Counted from the first letter of the stretch, positions 33,446-42,759 are shown. The stretch: 64,000 nt of DNA from Dactylosporangium vinaceum (GCF_019904175.1 NZ_CP061913.1:7130001-7194000); one strand, 5' to 3'. The notes: a model not told the origin generated them from the letters alone. Translations and numbers: made by a program.

Positions 33446-35532
33446 GCCGCCGCCCCGCTCCACGGCTGGTCGCCGACCTTGGCCAGGACGCAGACGGTGT
33501 ACTTGGCCCTGGTGTTCTGGCCCCAGTAACCGCTGCCGGGCGGGCGCGCGAGGTACTGGTACGCGGGGCCCGGCCTGCGCTTGTCGTACAGCGCCCGGCA
33601 GGCGGCGTCGGCCGCGGCGGAGACGGCCTTGTCGCCGGGCCACGCGACACCCGGCTCGTACAGCACCGGGTAGCCGAGGATCTCACCCCAGTGCGGCTGC
33701 CCGCACCTGACGAAGTCGGCCGAGCCGTCGTTCTTGTCATAGCTCGCCTTGCCGGCGATACAGCTGCCCGGCGGCGGGTCGAGCGTGACGTCGAAGGCGA
33801 ACATCGACGCCGGCAGCGTGAGACCGGCCTGGCTGGTGCGCAGGGGGTCGACGATGCTGCGCGTCGGCATCGGCTTGTCGCCGGGCCGGCCGACCAGGCA
33901 GGTGGCGTAGTTCTCGGTCGCCCGGCCGCCGGTGTTCCAGGTCGCCGAGCCGGTGTAGCCGCCGTCCGCGGCGTACTCCCGCGTGGACAGGCCGTTGCCG
34001 GCGAGCAGGAAGCTGCACTCGAACTGCGTCGTCTGCGCCAGGACCTCGTCGCCCGGGTACGGTCCGGGCTCGCCCAGGGGGACGTAGCCGAGGACCTCGG
34101 CCCGGTGCTCCCGGTCGCACGGCGTCGACGTCAGCGCGCCCGACCTGGTCAGCCAGTCCTTCCGGGTCAGCAGGCACGTGCCCGCGGGCGCGTTGCCGGC
34201 GATGGTGTCGGCGCCGACGGAGACCGTGCTCTGCCGGCCGGCATCGTCCCCGGACGACGAGTCGCACTGGTACACCGCCCAGCCGATGAAGGCCGCGATG
34301 AGCGCCAGCCAGACGTACCGCCCGTAGTTCGGCCGCCGGCGCCGGTAGGCGTACGGCCGGACCGGGCGCGACCGCGGGACCTGTGGCGCTCGCGGCTCCA
34401 CCCGGCGCCGTTGCTCCATCTCGTCCACGAACCGGAGCAGCTCGTTGATGCGCTCGGAGTCATCGGCCCGGCGCTGTGGACCGCGCCGGCCGGGGTCGGG
34501 CGTCAGGCGTTGCACGGCCACGAGATCGGCCAGATAGGCGAGGTTGTCGTCGATCTTGGCCTCGGTGTCCGGGTCCGACACCAGCTTGCCGGCCTGTTTG
34601 AGCCAGCTGCGCGCGTCCTTGTCGGAGGCTGCGCCGAGGCTGTCGATCAGCCGGACGGCACAGTTGTTGAACGCCGTCGCCACCTCGTTGCGCAGGCGGG
34701 CCGTCCGGCGGTGCTGCGCGGCCGGGACCAGGCCCTCGAGCCGCTCGACCTTCGGCATGAGCTGCTTGCGCAGGCGCTGCACCACGATCTGCGGCTTGGT
34801 GCCGGCGTCGAGCCGCTCACTGACCGTGCGCACCTCGGTCCGGATCTGCTCGTACAGCGGCTCGGCCGCCTTCTCCAGCTCGTCCGCGACGAACGCCGTG
34901 GTCGCCGGCCAGGCGTGGGCGAGCCGGCTCAGGTCGGCCTGGCGCCCGCCCCCGGCGGCGGCCAGCTGGATGAGCGGCCGGACCAGGGTCGTGGGCAGCG
35001 CGTCGCGCAGCGCGTCGATGTCGGCCTCGTCGAGCTGCCGGTCGTCGAGCGCGGCGATCCGTTCGCGGAGGTGGTTCCAGACGGCGGCCCGCCGGGCCTG
35101 CTGGTGCCAGAGGTTGCCGGCTTTGGTCCACTGCTCGTCGAGCCGGCGCCGCTCCAGCGGGGCCGGCAGCCGGGTGGCCTGCTCGGCCTCGAGGACCTGG
35201 CTGTGTGCGCGGACCGCCGCGTCGTGGTCGCGGTGCAGCGCGGCGGTGCAGGTGCAGGTGGCCCCGGGCTCGTCCCACAGCCAGAACAGCTCGTGGACCA
35301 GGCGCGGGCGCGGGTCGCCGAGGATCAGGTCGAACGCCGCGGTGGCCGTGTCCAGGTCGGCGTCCAGCCCGGTGTCGGCGCCGACCTTCAGCAGCGTGGT
35401 GAGTTTCTGCCGGGCATCGCGCACGGCCCGGCGCTCGGCGTCGGTGCGCAGGCCGGTGATCCGGAACGCGTTGCGGCGATACAGGTCGGGGCCGGCGAGC
35501 TCCCGCATCGCCGCCTCGATCGATCCAGCCAT
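33442..35532 (-). CDS. Membrane protein: helical cytosolic region, one helix, two Septum_form-like outer domains
   Basis: A 696-residue protein, first gene of the five-gene operon. ATG 35532 gives MAGSIEAAMRELAGPDLYRR. The first 70 residues (RRNAFRITGLRTDAERRAVR, then LILGDPRPRLVHELFWLWDE) look like a J-domain-related or TPR-like module often opening chaperone-linked proteins, but no HPD tripeptide is present. A long helical part runs to about residue 400. One helix (RYVWLALIAAFIGWAVYQC) leads outside to two repeated cysteine domains (GTCLLTRKDW...CDREHRAEVLGY and GSCIAGKASY...CGQPHWGEILGY), resembling Septum_form (PF13845) modules of actinobacterial surface proteins. A sensor or anchor for the downstream kinase and Hsp70 is inferred. 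Confidence 0.82.
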   Translation of the reverse strand: MAGSIEAAMRELAGPDLYRRNAFRITGLRTDAERRAVRDARQKLTTLLKVGADTGLDADLDTATAAFDLILGDPRPRLVHELFWLWDEPGATCTCTAALHRDHDAAVRAHSQVLEAEQATRLPAPLERRRLDEQWTKAGNLWHQQARRAAVWNHLRERIAALDDRQLDEADIDALRDALPTTLVRPLIQLAAAGGGRQADLSRLAHAWPATTAFVADELEKAAEPLYEQIRTEVRTVSERLDAGTKPQIVVQRLRKQLMPKVERLEGLVPAAQHRRTARLRNEVATAFNNCAVRLIDSLGAASDKDARSWLKQAGKLVSDPDTEAKIDDNLAYLADLVAVQRLTPDPGRRGPQRRADDSERINELLRFVDEMEQRRRVEPRAPQVPRSRPVRPYAYRRRRPNYGRYVWLALIAAFIGWAVYQCDSSSGDDAGRQSTVSVGADTIAGNAPAGTCLLTRKDWLTRSGALTSTPCDREHRAEVLGYVPLGEPGPYPGDEVLAQTTQFECSFLLAGNGLSTREYAADGGYTGSATWNTGGRATENYATCLVGRPGDKPMPTRSIVDPLRTSQAGLTLPASMFAFDVTLDPPPGSCIAGKASYDKNDGSADFVRCGQPHWGEILGYPVLYEPGVAWPGDKAVSAAADAACRALYDKRRPGPAYQYLARPPGSGYWGQNTRAKYTVCVLAKVGDQPWSGAAA

Positions 35533-35542
35533 TGCACCACCC

Positions 35543-35573
35543 GCACTGCAGTTGCCCCCGTAGGGGCCAGTGC
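35543..35573 (-). terminator. Imperfect hairpin between SARP gene and chaperone operon
   Basis: GCACTG (35543-35548) pairs with CAGTGC (35568-35573), and inside it GCCCC (54-58) pairs with GGGGC (63-67), with a five-base bulge. It lies in the 63-bp gap between the SARP stop (35596) and the next start (35532), where it could attenuate or terminate read-through. Confidence 0.45.
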
Positions 35574-35595
35574 AGCACGGGCGACTACACACGCC

Positions 35596-38500
35596 CTACA
35601 TGTCGATGTGTAGATCGGCCAGCATCCGGGTGGTCGCCTGGGCTTTCGCCGCGTCGCCGACCCGGAGGGCGAGCTCGTGGGCCTCGCGCAGGGCGGTGCC
35701 GGCGGCGGCCGGGTCGAGGGTGCCGAGGGCCCGGCCCAGCAGGATGAGCGCCCCGGCCAGGAAGCGCAGCCACCCCCGGGTCCGCCACATCGCCACCGAC
35801 TGCCGCAGGTAGCCGGCCGCCTCGGCGACCCGCCCCCGCCCCAGCTCGACCTCGCCGAGGATCTCCAGGGCCTCGGCCTCGTGGTGGGCCATCCGATACT
35901 CGCGGGCGACGGCGAGCGCGGCCTCGGCGGCCACGTCGGCGTCGGCGTCGCCGCGGCGCAGCTGCAGCCGGGCCATCGCGTTCATCGTGAGCGCCTCGGT
36001 GTATGCGTCGCGGTGGCGCCGCGAGATGGCCAGCGACTCGGTCAGGAACTCCTCGCTCGCGTCGAAGTTGCCGGCCTCGCTGTGGCCCATGCCGAGGAAC
36101 TGCAGGGCGGTCGCCTCCCAGCGCGGGTTGCCGAGCTTCCGGGCGCAGGCCAGCGCCTGGTAGAGGTGCTCCACGGCGGCCGGCAGCCGCCCCGACTCCC
36201 CCAGCGCCACGGCCAGGGCGACGTGCGCGCGGGCCTGGCCGCCCAGGTGGTCCGCGTCCTCGGCCCAGCCAAGCGCCTCGGTGGCGGCGGCGACGGCCTC
36301 CGCGTGGCGGCCCATGGCGGTCAGCGACCAGGACCGCATCACGCCCGCGTCGGCCATCCCGCCCGGCTCTCCGGCCGCCCGGAACATCCCTTCCAGCCGG
36401 GCCGCCGCGCCGAGCGCCCGGGTCATCGCCTCGGTCGTGTGGTCGGTGGTGATCCACGTGTCAACGTCGATCAGCCCGCGCAGCATGACCGCCTCACCGC
36501 GCCGGTTGCCCGCCTCCGCACAGGCCGCCCGGGCCGCCTGCCCGGCCGCTTCCCACTCCGCGTACATGCCGCGCACGTCGAAGTACTTCTCCATGCGCTG
36601 CACCAGGTCGAACGCCACCTCGTCCCGCCCGCCGGCGCAGGCCTGCCCGATCACCGCCCGTAGCGCCGCCTGCTCCGCGTCGAACCAGCTCAGCGGCGCC
36701 ACCGCGGCCAGGGCTGCGACGATCCGGCGCACGTCGGGCCGCGGCGCCCGCCCGGCGATCGGCGCGAAGCAGGGCCCGGGAAGGCGCGGCTCGAAGTGCT
36801 CGGCCACGGCCAGCCACGCCCCGAAGCCGCGGTCCAGCGCGGCGTCCAGCACCGCCGGCGCCTCCTGCTCCCGCGCCAGCTCCCGGGCGAAGAGCCGCAC
36901 CAGATCGTGGAACCGGTAGCGCGCCTGCCCGGCCTGGTCGGCACCGACGGCGTTCACCAGGTGGGCGTCGACCAGCTCATCCAGGTCGCGGCCGGCCACC
37001 GCGGGCCCGTCGCCGCCCAGCACCTCGGCCAGCCAGTCCGGGAAGTCGGGCACGTCGAACGACCCCAGCAGCCGCAGCAGCCGCTGCCCGGACCCGCTCA
37101 GCCCCTCGTAGCTCAGCGCCAGCGACGCCCGCACCTGCAGATCCCCGCTGCGCAGGTGATCGAGGCGCAGCTGCTCGTCGCGGAGGAGGTCGGCCAGGTG
37201 GGCGAGCGTCCACGCCGGCCGGGCGGTGAGCCGCGCCCCGGCGATGCGCACCGCGAGCGGCAGCCCGCCGCACCGCTGCACGATCGCCGCCGCGTCGGCC
37301 GGGCTCCGGCCGATCCGCGCGTCGTCGACGATCCGCTCCAGCAGCCGCACCCCGTCGGCCGCTGGCAGCACGTCGAGGTCCGTCCACCGCACGCCCTCCA
37401 GCCCGGACAGCCGGGCCCGGCTGGTCAGCAGCACCGCGCAGGTCGGCGACCCCGGCAGCAGCGGCCGCACCTGCCTTTCCCCGGCCGCGTTGTCGAGCAC
37501 CACCAGCACCCGCCGCCCGGACAGCAGCGTGCGGTAGAGCTCGGCCCGTTCCCCGGCGTCGACCGGCACGGCGGGCCCCGGCACACCCAGCGCCCGCAGG
37601 AACCGCCCCAGGACGTCGGCCGGCGCCACCGGCTCGGGGTCGGTGCCGGCCAGGTTGGCGTAGAGCTGCCCGTCCGGATAGCCCGCCGCGATCCCGTGCG
37701 CGACGTGGACCGCCAGCGTCGTCTTGCCGATGCCCGCCATCCCGGTGATGCCGGCGACGCGCAGCCCGACCGCCGGACCGTTCGGCGCCAGCAGCCGGTA
37801 GATCCGCCGCGCCTCCTCCTGCCGCCCGGTGAAGTCGGCCACGGCGGCCGGCAGCAGCGCCGGGCGCGCCCGGCGCTGCTGCTCGCCGGGCCCGCTCGTC
37901 GCGGCGCCGCGTTCGTCGAGGATCTCCCGGTGCAGCTCCCGCAGTGCCGCCCCCGGGCCGCGACCCTCGGCCCGCAGGACCCGGCTGAGCTGCTCGTAGG
38001 CGTCGAGCGCGCGCCCCCGCTCCCCGCAGCGCTGCAGGGCCCGCAGATACTGGCCCCAGAGCCGCTCCCGCAATGGGTGCTCGGCGCTCAGCCCGGCCAG
38101 CTCACCGGCCAGGGCCGCGTGCTCGCCCAGACCCAGCCGCGCCTCGACGTGATCCTCCAGCGCCGCCAGCCGGCTCTCGTGCAGCCGCGTGGCGTGGGGC
38201 TGGAACCAGTCGAACCCGGGAAGGTCCTCGAGCAGCGCACCGCGCCAGAGCCCGAGCGCCTGCCCCAGCCGCTCGGCCGCCTGCGCGGGCCGGCCGGCGT
38301 CGAGCGCCCGGCGCCCCTCGGCCGCCAGCTCCGCGAAGACGCCGATGTCGCTTTCGCCGGCCGCGAGGTCGAAGCGGTACCCCCCGGCCGTCTTGACCGG
38401 CCTCACCCCACTGCCCGGCGGTACGTCCGCCAGCGCCTGGCGCAGCGAGGAGACGTACGAGTGCAGGTTCGCCCGGGCCGACGACGGCGGCCGCCCGTTC

Positions 38501-38655
38501 CACAGCCCGTCGAGCAGTTCATCGATGCGCACGACGCTCCCGGCGCGCAGCAGCAGCATGCCCAGCAGCGCCCGCTGCTTACGCCGCCCCACCGGCACGA
38601 GCGCGCCGCCAGGTCCGCGCACTTCAAGGGCGCCCAGCAAGCGAAAGACCGGCAC
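35596..38655 (-). CDS. AfsR-like SARP regulator with BTAD, NB-ARC and TPR domains
   Basis: A regulator of about 1019 residues. GTG 38655 is preferred because GGGAAGGGG ends 5 bases upstream and gives the SARP-like start VPVFRLLGALEVRG; ATG 38673 is an alternative. Domains are an OmpR-like DNA-binding region at 1-97 (SARANLHSYVSSLRQALADV), BTAD at 104-250, and an NB-ARC/STAND ATPase from about 275 with P-loop GMAGIGKTT (305-313) and VLVVLDNAAG. A winged-helix part and C-terminal TPR repeats follow (ALACARKLGNPRWEATALQF). AfsR homologues integrate kinase signals with antibiotic production. The nearest downstream target is the kinase/Hsp70 operon, 63 bp away on the same strand. Confidence 0.9.
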   Translation of the reverse strand: MPVFRLLGALEVRGPGGALVPVGRRKQRALLGMLLLRAGSVVRIDELLDGLWNGRPPSSARANLHSYVSSLRQALADVPPGSGVRPVKTAGGYRFDLAAGESDIGVFAELAAEGRRALDAGRPAQAAERLGQALGLWRGALLEDLPGFDWFQPHATRLHESRLAALEDHVEARLGLGEHAALAGELAGLSAEHPLRERLWGQYLRALQRCGERGRALDAYEQLSRVLRAEGRGPGAALRELHREILDERGAATSGPGEQQRRARPALLPAAVADFTGRQEEARRIYRLLAPNGPAVGLRVAGITGMAGIGKTTLAVHVAHGIAAGYPDGQLYANLAGTDPEPVAPADVLGRFLRALGVPGPAVPVDAGERAELYRTLLSGRRVLVVLDNAAGERQVRPLLPGSPTCAVLLTSRARLSGLEGVRWTDLDVLPAADGVRLLERIVDDARIGRSPADAAAIVQRCGGLPLAVRIAGARLTARPAWTLAHLADLLRDEQLRLDHLRSGDLQVRASLALSYEGLSGSGQRLLRLLGSFDVPDFPDWLAEVLGGDGPAVAGRDLDELVDAHLVNAVGADQAGQARYRFHDLVRLFARELAREQEAPAVLDAALDRGFGAWLAVAEHFEPRLPGPCFAPIAGRAPRPDVRRIVAALAAVAPLSWFDAEQAALRAVIGQACAGGRDEVAFDLVQRMEKYFDVRGMYAEWEAAGQAARAACAEAGNRRGEAVMLRGLIDVDTWITTDHTTEAMTRALGAAARLEGMFRAAGEPGGMADAGVMRSWSLTAMGRHAEAVAAATEALGWAEDADHLGGQARAHVALAVALGESGRLPAAVEHLYQALACARKLGNPRWEATALQFLGMGHSEAGNFDASEEFLTESLAISRRHRDAYTEALTMNAMARLQLRRGDADADVAAEAALAVAREYRMAHHEAEALEILGEVELGRGRVAEAAGYLRQSVAMWRTRGWLRFLAGALILLGRALGTLDPAAAGTALREAHELALRVGDAAKAQATTRMLADLHIDM

Positions 38656-38898
38656 CGAGGCCCCTTCCCGCATCAAATCGGGCAGAAGGTGCGAGGTCCA
38701 TTCGACCACATCCATGGCGCGTTCCCAAAGTGCCCGGGAAAGGCTTTGCCCCGGCCGGCGGACGAGGAGCAGATCGTCGCCTAGCATGCCGCGATGCTCC
38801 GCGTGCCGGGTGCCCGGTGGTGATCGGTGGCGGTCGGTGGGCAATCATGACGGTATGCAGTTGCACCTGATCACTCGCTCGTCCGGCGGGCCGCGGCG
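38656..38898. other. Divergent intergenic region, SARP / hypothetical
   Basis: About 240 bp, probably the SARP promoter region. The SARP frame stays open into it (to 38844), so a longer N-terminus cannot be excluded. GGTGATCGGTGGCGGTCGGTGG near 38818 has a direct repeat (GATCGGTGG / GGTCGGTGG) of the kind bound by SARP proteins, read on the plus strand as GTGATCGGTGGCGGTCGGTG. Nothing else stands out. Confidence 0.35.
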
Positions 38899-39396
38899 TT
38901 GAGCACTGGAGCCCGGCGAAATGATGAACCGGTCGGCTGGGTGCCGATCGACGAGCTCAGCGAACTGGCCCGGGCGCTTGTCGGCGAGCGCCTCAACGGG
39001 CGTGACGTCGTTCCGGCGCACGTGCGGGACCGGCTGGTGGCCCTGGCCGGCCGGTGGGCCGCGCACGGGTTCACGGCACAGACCGTCGCCGACTGGGTCG
39101 ACCTGGAGCCCGAGGCGGCCGCGCTGCTCGTCGCGGCCGGGGCCGGCCCGGCCGAGCTGCGCCGGCAGGTCGTCACCACGCCGGAGGGTGAGATGAGCCT
39201 GTGGCAGGCCGTCGTCTCCGGCGCCCTGTCCGCGCAGCAGGCCGCCGATCGGCTGCCGGCGGCGAAGACGCCCGAGCCCCCGGCGGCGCCACGGGTGGCA
39301 CCCGCGGTGTTCTCCCACCCGCCCGACGCGTCCGAGCGCGACGCCACCGATCAGCGGAGCCGATCGAGGCCGCAGGGCACGCCCTTCCAGAGCTGA
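38899..39396 (+). CDS. Hypothetical protein
   Basis: A protein of up to 165 residues, from TTG 38899, or shorter from GTG 38941. It is soluble and helical: ELARALVGERLNGRDVVPAH, RLVALAGRWAAHGFTAQTVA and EAAALLVAAGAGPAELRRQV. The central block AHGFTAQTVADWVDLEPEAA reads like a small helical or HTH-like domain, and MSLWQAVVSGALSAQQAADR could be a second. The last 45 residues are Pro/Ser/Arg-rich and disordered. I do not recognise the family. The antisense frame here is also open but has no protein-like pattern. It is followed by a strong terminator at 39403. Confidence 0.55.
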   Translation: MSTGARRNDEPVGWVPIDELSELARALVGERLNGRDVVPAHVRDRLVALAGRWAAHGFTAQTVADWVDLEPEAAALLVAAGAGPAELRRQVVTTPEGEMSLWQAVVSGALSAQQAADRLPAAKTPEPPAAPRVAPAVFSHPPDASERDATDQRSRSRPQGTPFQS

Positions 39397-39402
39397 GCCC
39401 GC

Positions 39403-39445
39403 GCCGCGGCCGGCCGCACCACCGGGCCCGGCGGCCGGCCGCGGC
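39403..39445 (+). terminator. 15-bp perfect hairpin terminator
   Basis: The arms 39403-39417 (GCCGCGGCCGGCCGC) and 39431-39445 pair perfectly around a 13-base loop, 6 bases past the stop of the hypothetical gene. The next gene on this strand starts at 39558. Confidence 0.82.
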
Positions 39446-39557
39446 GTAGTGGCCGGGTGCCACGGTCGGGTCACTGTCCGCTGTTGCCGAACCGGCATGG
39501 CCGTCGCTACGTTTCGCGCATCTGCGGGAGCGGCCTGTCGGGCGGGGGACAAGCGGC

Positions 39558-41033
39558 GTGATGATCGATGAGGCGGCGGAGCGGACGCGCGATCTTGCGG
39601 CGTCCCCGCCGCGCGGGCGGCACCGGCACGGGCGTGGCCGCACGGTCGCCATGGCCGTGGCCTGGGTCGCGGCCGGGTGTGCGGTCGCCGGCATCGCCCT
39701 GGCGGCGCGGGCCGGGGCGTTCGATCACGTGCCGCTGCTCGATCACGCGGTGGGCGCCGGCGCCGAGGCCGCCGGCGGTGGGCTGCTGCTCGCCGCGTGG
39801 TGGAGCCGGGACCGCCGCTGGATCACCCGCACACTGCCGGCCCTGCTGCTGTCGATCGCCGGGGTCGTCGGGCTCGCCGCCTTGGTGCTGTGGGCCACCG
39901 GTACCGTCAACGACGCCTACCCGCCCTCGTTCGCGCTGTGGGTCGGGGCCGGGTTCGCGGCCGTCGCGGGATGCCCGCTCGTCCTGCGCCGGCGCCGCTG
40001 CGGGCCGGCACCGCACCGCGCGCCGGCCTGGCGCCGGGCGGCGGCCGTCGTCGCCGTCCCCGTCACGGCCGCCGGAGCGTTCATGCTCATCGACCAGCAA
40101 TACGGCATCTGGCCCCAGATCGGCGACGTCCTCGGCCACTCCGGGGCGCTCGACGCCCAGCAGGCCCACAACCTGATCGACGGCACTGCCACGCCCGGTG
40201 GTCACCCACCCGCCCAGGGGGTGATAGCCGACCTCGACGCCCCGGCCACCAGGTCGCACTTCCAGCACCGATCCGGCGTGGTGTTCCTGCCACCGGCATA
40301 CTTCGGCCCGGACCGGGCGACGCTGCCCGTCCTCGTCATGCTCGTCGGCTCGCCCGGCACGCCGATCAACTGGCTCAAGTCCGGGCACGGCCAGTCGACC
40401 GACGACGCGTACGCGGCCGAGCACCACGGCCGCGCCCCGGTCCTCGTGGTCGTCGACCAGAACGGCTCCGCCACCGGCGACACCGAGTGCGTCGACAGCC
40501 CGGCGGGCAACGCCGAGACCTACATGACCGTCGACGTTCCCGCGTTCATCACCGGCACGCTGCAGATCCAGCACAGCTCGTCGAGCTGGGGCATTGCCGG
40601 CTTCTCCGAGGGCGGCACCTGCGCGCTCGACCTCGTGCTCGGCCACCCCGACATCTACCAGCACGCCATCGACTTCGGCGGCGATGCCCGGCCCAACCTC
40701 GGCAACCCGCAGCAGACCCTGCAGCACCTCTTCGGCGGCAACGTCGCCGCGCAGCAGGCCCACGACCCGGCGCGGCTCATGAGCACCCGCCACTACCCCG
40801 GCGTCACCCTGTGGTTCGGCGCCGGGGCCGACGACACCCGCGGCATCGCCGTCGGCGAGCAGCTCTCGGCCGCGGCCACCCACGCCGGCATCGTCAACCA
40901 CCGCTTCGTCGACACCGGCGGCCACAACTGGCAGTTCGCGAGCACCGGCTTCGCCCGGGTCCTGCCGCAGCTGTGCGACGAGATGGTCGTCAGCCGCCTG
41001 TCCCCCGCACCGGGCCGCCCCGGCCGCCTCTGA
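39558..41033 (+). CDS. Membrane-anchored esterase (Ag85/esterase-D-like alpha/beta hydrolase)
   Basis: A 491-residue protein. Four or so membrane helices in residues 28-190 (VAMAVAWVAAGCAVAGIALA; ALLLSIAGVVGLAALVLWAT) precede an external hydrolase domain. The hydrolase has the nucleophile elbow GIAGFSEGGTCALDLVLGHP, an acid in the WFGAGADDTRG region and a late His in FVDTGGHNWQFA. This order is that of the esterase D/antigen 85 family, which includes mycolyltransferases and feruloyl esterases. Mycolate transfer is unlikely in this lineage, so acyl transfer to a surface glycan or esterase action is the sensible reading. Starts GTG 39558 and ATG 39561 share a GGGGGA ribosome-binding site. Confidence 0.83.
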   Translation: MMIDEAAERTRDLAASPPRGRHRHGRGRTVAMAVAWVAAGCAVAGIALAARAGAFDHVPLLDHAVGAGAEAAGGGLLLAAWWSRDRRWITRTLPALLLSIAGVVGLAALVLWATGTVNDAYPPSFALWVGAGFAAVAGCPLVLRRRRCGPAPHRAPAWRRAAAVVAVPVTAAGAFMLIDQQYGIWPQIGDVLGHSGALDAQQAHNLIDGTATPGGHPPAQGVIADLDAPATRSHFQHRSGVVFLPPAYFGPDRATLPVLVMLVGSPGTPINWLKSGHGQSTDDAYAAEHHGRAPVLVVVDQNGSATGDTECVDSPAGNAETYMTVDVPAFITGTLQIQHSSSSWGIAGFSEGGTCALDLVLGHPDIYQHAIDFGGDARPNLGNPQQTLQHLFGGNVAAQQAHDPARLMSTRHYPGVTLWFGAGADDTRGIAVGEQLSAAATHAGIVNHRFVDTGGHNWQFASTGFARVLPQLCDEMVVSRLSPAPGRPGRL

Positions 41034-41082
41034 GGCCGCGTCCGGCTGCCCCGCTGGGCGCGACACGGCCGACGATGCTCCA

Positions 41083-41114
41083 GGGTCACCCCTGACGGGA
41101 GCCAGGGGTGACCC
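41083..41114. terminator. 12-bp perfect bidirectional terminator
   Basis: GGGTCACCCCTG (41083-41094) and CAGGGGTGACCC (41103-41114) pair perfectly around an 8-base loop, between the convergent esterase (stop 41033) and GH44 (stop 41119) genes. Confidence 0.88.
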
Positions 41115-41118
41115 CGCA

Positions 41119-42759
41119 TCAGCGCCGGCGGGCCGGTAGGACCAGGAGCGTGATGGAGTTCGCGGGGAACGTCGCGTCGACCTTGCCCCGGCGGACCGCG
41201 AGGTCGTCGCCCCGCACGATCGAGCTCGGGCTCGCCGAGCTGTAGGTGAACCGCTGCGCCGTGCCGCCGCCGTTGAAGCCGCTCACCGACAGCGGCGCGG
41301 CCTGGTCGCTGCCCGTCTTGTTGACGACCATGAGGGTCAGCGCGTTGTCGCACAGCCGCTGCGCGCCGTACACCGCCAGCTGGCCCTGGTCACTGCTGAC
41401 CGCCGACACGCTCACGTCGCCGAACCGGCCGCCGGCGCCGTCGTAGTTGCGGTACATCCGGAACGCGTAGGCGCCGGGCTGGGTCGGCTGCGGCTCACCC
41501 CACATGGTGGCCAGGTCGAGCCCCTCGCGGCCGAAGATGCCGAGCACGTCGGCCTGCGCCAGGGCGCCGTTGACGGTGTCGAGGGCGCCCCAGTTGTACT
41601 CGGTGATGGCGACCTTCGTGCCCGGGTAGTACTTCGCGACCCACGCCTTCATCGTGCGGATGAACTGCAGCGGTGGCGCGTTCACGCCGCTGGGGCCGAT
41701 CCACGACTCCTCGACGTACGTCGGGTCCCACAGCGAGCGGGTGGACCGCAGGCGCAGCGCGTTGGCGTCGGGGTCGGTGCCGCCGCCGATCTGCGGGTAG
41801 TAGTGCTGATCGAAGTAGGTGAGGAAGCGCCGGCCGCCGTGGGCGTCGCTGTAGTCCTTCATGTTCTTCAGGTACCACTGGGAGAAGTTGAGGCCGCCGT
41901 GCGCGGCCGCATCGGCGCCGGGCGCGCAGCCGTCGAGCCCCGACGCGACCCACTCGCAGTAGCCCCACCCGGACGGGCCGAGCACCGCCGCGCTGGGGTC
42001 GGCGGCCTTGATGGCGGCGGCGGTCGCCGTGCTCTTGCCGCCCAGCTCGTCGTACGACACCGCGTTGGGGTGCACGTCGCGGTGGGTCGAGCTCCACAGC
42101 ACCGGCTCGTTGTCGAGCTCGTAGATCGCCACGCCGCCGCGCGCCGCCGGGCCGAACTGGCTCACCAGGTGCGACACCATGGCACCGTCGAACGAGGCGT
42201 CGGCCGCGATCGACGTGTCGGTGGGTACCGCCCCGGCGATGTCGGCCCCGTTGAGCTTGCCGTTGCCGCAGTTGGCGTCCCACTGGTCGAACCCGTCCTG
42301 CGCGGGGAACCGGGTGGCCGGGAAGCCGCAAGCGAACGGGTGCGCGTCCGGGGAGTCCTTGGCCACCCATCCGCTCATCGGCACGGTGACGACCTGCTTC
42401 GTCCCGCGATCCCGGTTGGTGGTCACGAACGCCTCGAGCGTCTTGTCGGGCCCGGCCACGATGTTCTCGAAGTACCAGTCGCTGCCGGTGTTGTACGTAT
42501 GGTTGGTGAAGTTGTACCGGGTGCTCGCGTTGCCGCCCCAGCGCGCCACCGGCATGCCGATCTCGGTGGCGAACCCCGCGTCGGCGCCGTTGAGGCCGTA
42601 GATGTCGGGGCTGATGGCGTGCCGGGCGGCGGAGGCGTCGACGGACAGCGTGAGGCCGGTGGCCGCCGCGGCCGGGGTGGTCAGCCCTCCGGCCGCCAGC
42701 GCGGCAGTCAATCCCAGGACCGTGGCCGACCGCAGCCTCCGGCGCCGTTGCGCACCCAT
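41119..42759 (-). CDS. Secreted glycoside hydrolase family 44 (endoglucanase/xyloglucanase)
   Basis: A 546-residue exported enzyme. ATG 42759 lies 8 bases after GGAGG and starts a signal peptide (MGAQRRRRLRSATVLGLTAA, cleavage after TPAAAA). The TIM-barrel core follows GH44: ISPDIYGLNGADAGFATEIG, MPVARWGGNASTRYNF, the acid/base Glu in YELDNEPVLW and the nucleophile Glu in VAITEYNWGALD. A short C-terminal beta domain ends SITLLVLPARRR, and there is no carbohydrate-binding module. GH44 enzymes cut cellulose, glucomannan and xyloglucan. The frame upstream of the start is not protein-like. It stands alone, with a terminator after it. Confidence 0.93.
   Translation of the reverse strand: MGAQRRRRLRSATVLGLTAALAAGGLTTPAAAATGLTLSVDASAARHAISPDIYGLNGADAGFATEIGMPVARWGGNASTRYNFTNHTYNTGSDWYFENIVAGPDKTLEAFVTTNRDRGTKQVVTVPMSGWVAKDSPDAHPFACGFPATRFPAQDGFDQWDANCGNGKLNGADIAGAVPTDTSIAADASFDGAMVSHLVSQFGPAARGGVAIYELDNEPVLWSSTHRDVHPNAVSYDELGGKSTATAAAIKAADPSAAVLGPSGWGYCEWVASGLDGCAPGADAAAHGGLNFSQWYLKNMKDYSDAHGGRRFLTYFDQHYYPQIGGGTDPDANALRLRSTRSLWDPTYVEESWIGPSGVNAPPLQFIRTMKAWVAKYYPGTKVAITEYNWGALDTVNGALAQADVLGIFGREGLDLATMWGEPQPTQPGAYAFRMYRNYDGAGGRFGDVSVSAVSSDQGQLAVYGAQRLCDNALTLMVVNKTGSDQAAPLSVSGFNGGGTAQRFTYSSASPSSIVRGDDLAVRRGKVDATFPANSITLLVLPARRR

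Noticed and set aside
38845..39552. Minus-strand frame opposite the hypothetical gene at 38899
   Set aside because: It is shadow-like (Gly/Arg-rich) and would run through the perfect hairpin at 39403-39445.
39507..41066. Long minus-strand frame opposite the esterase
   Set aside because: It is antisense to the catalytic Ser and His motifs of a clear hydrolase and has no recognisable fold.
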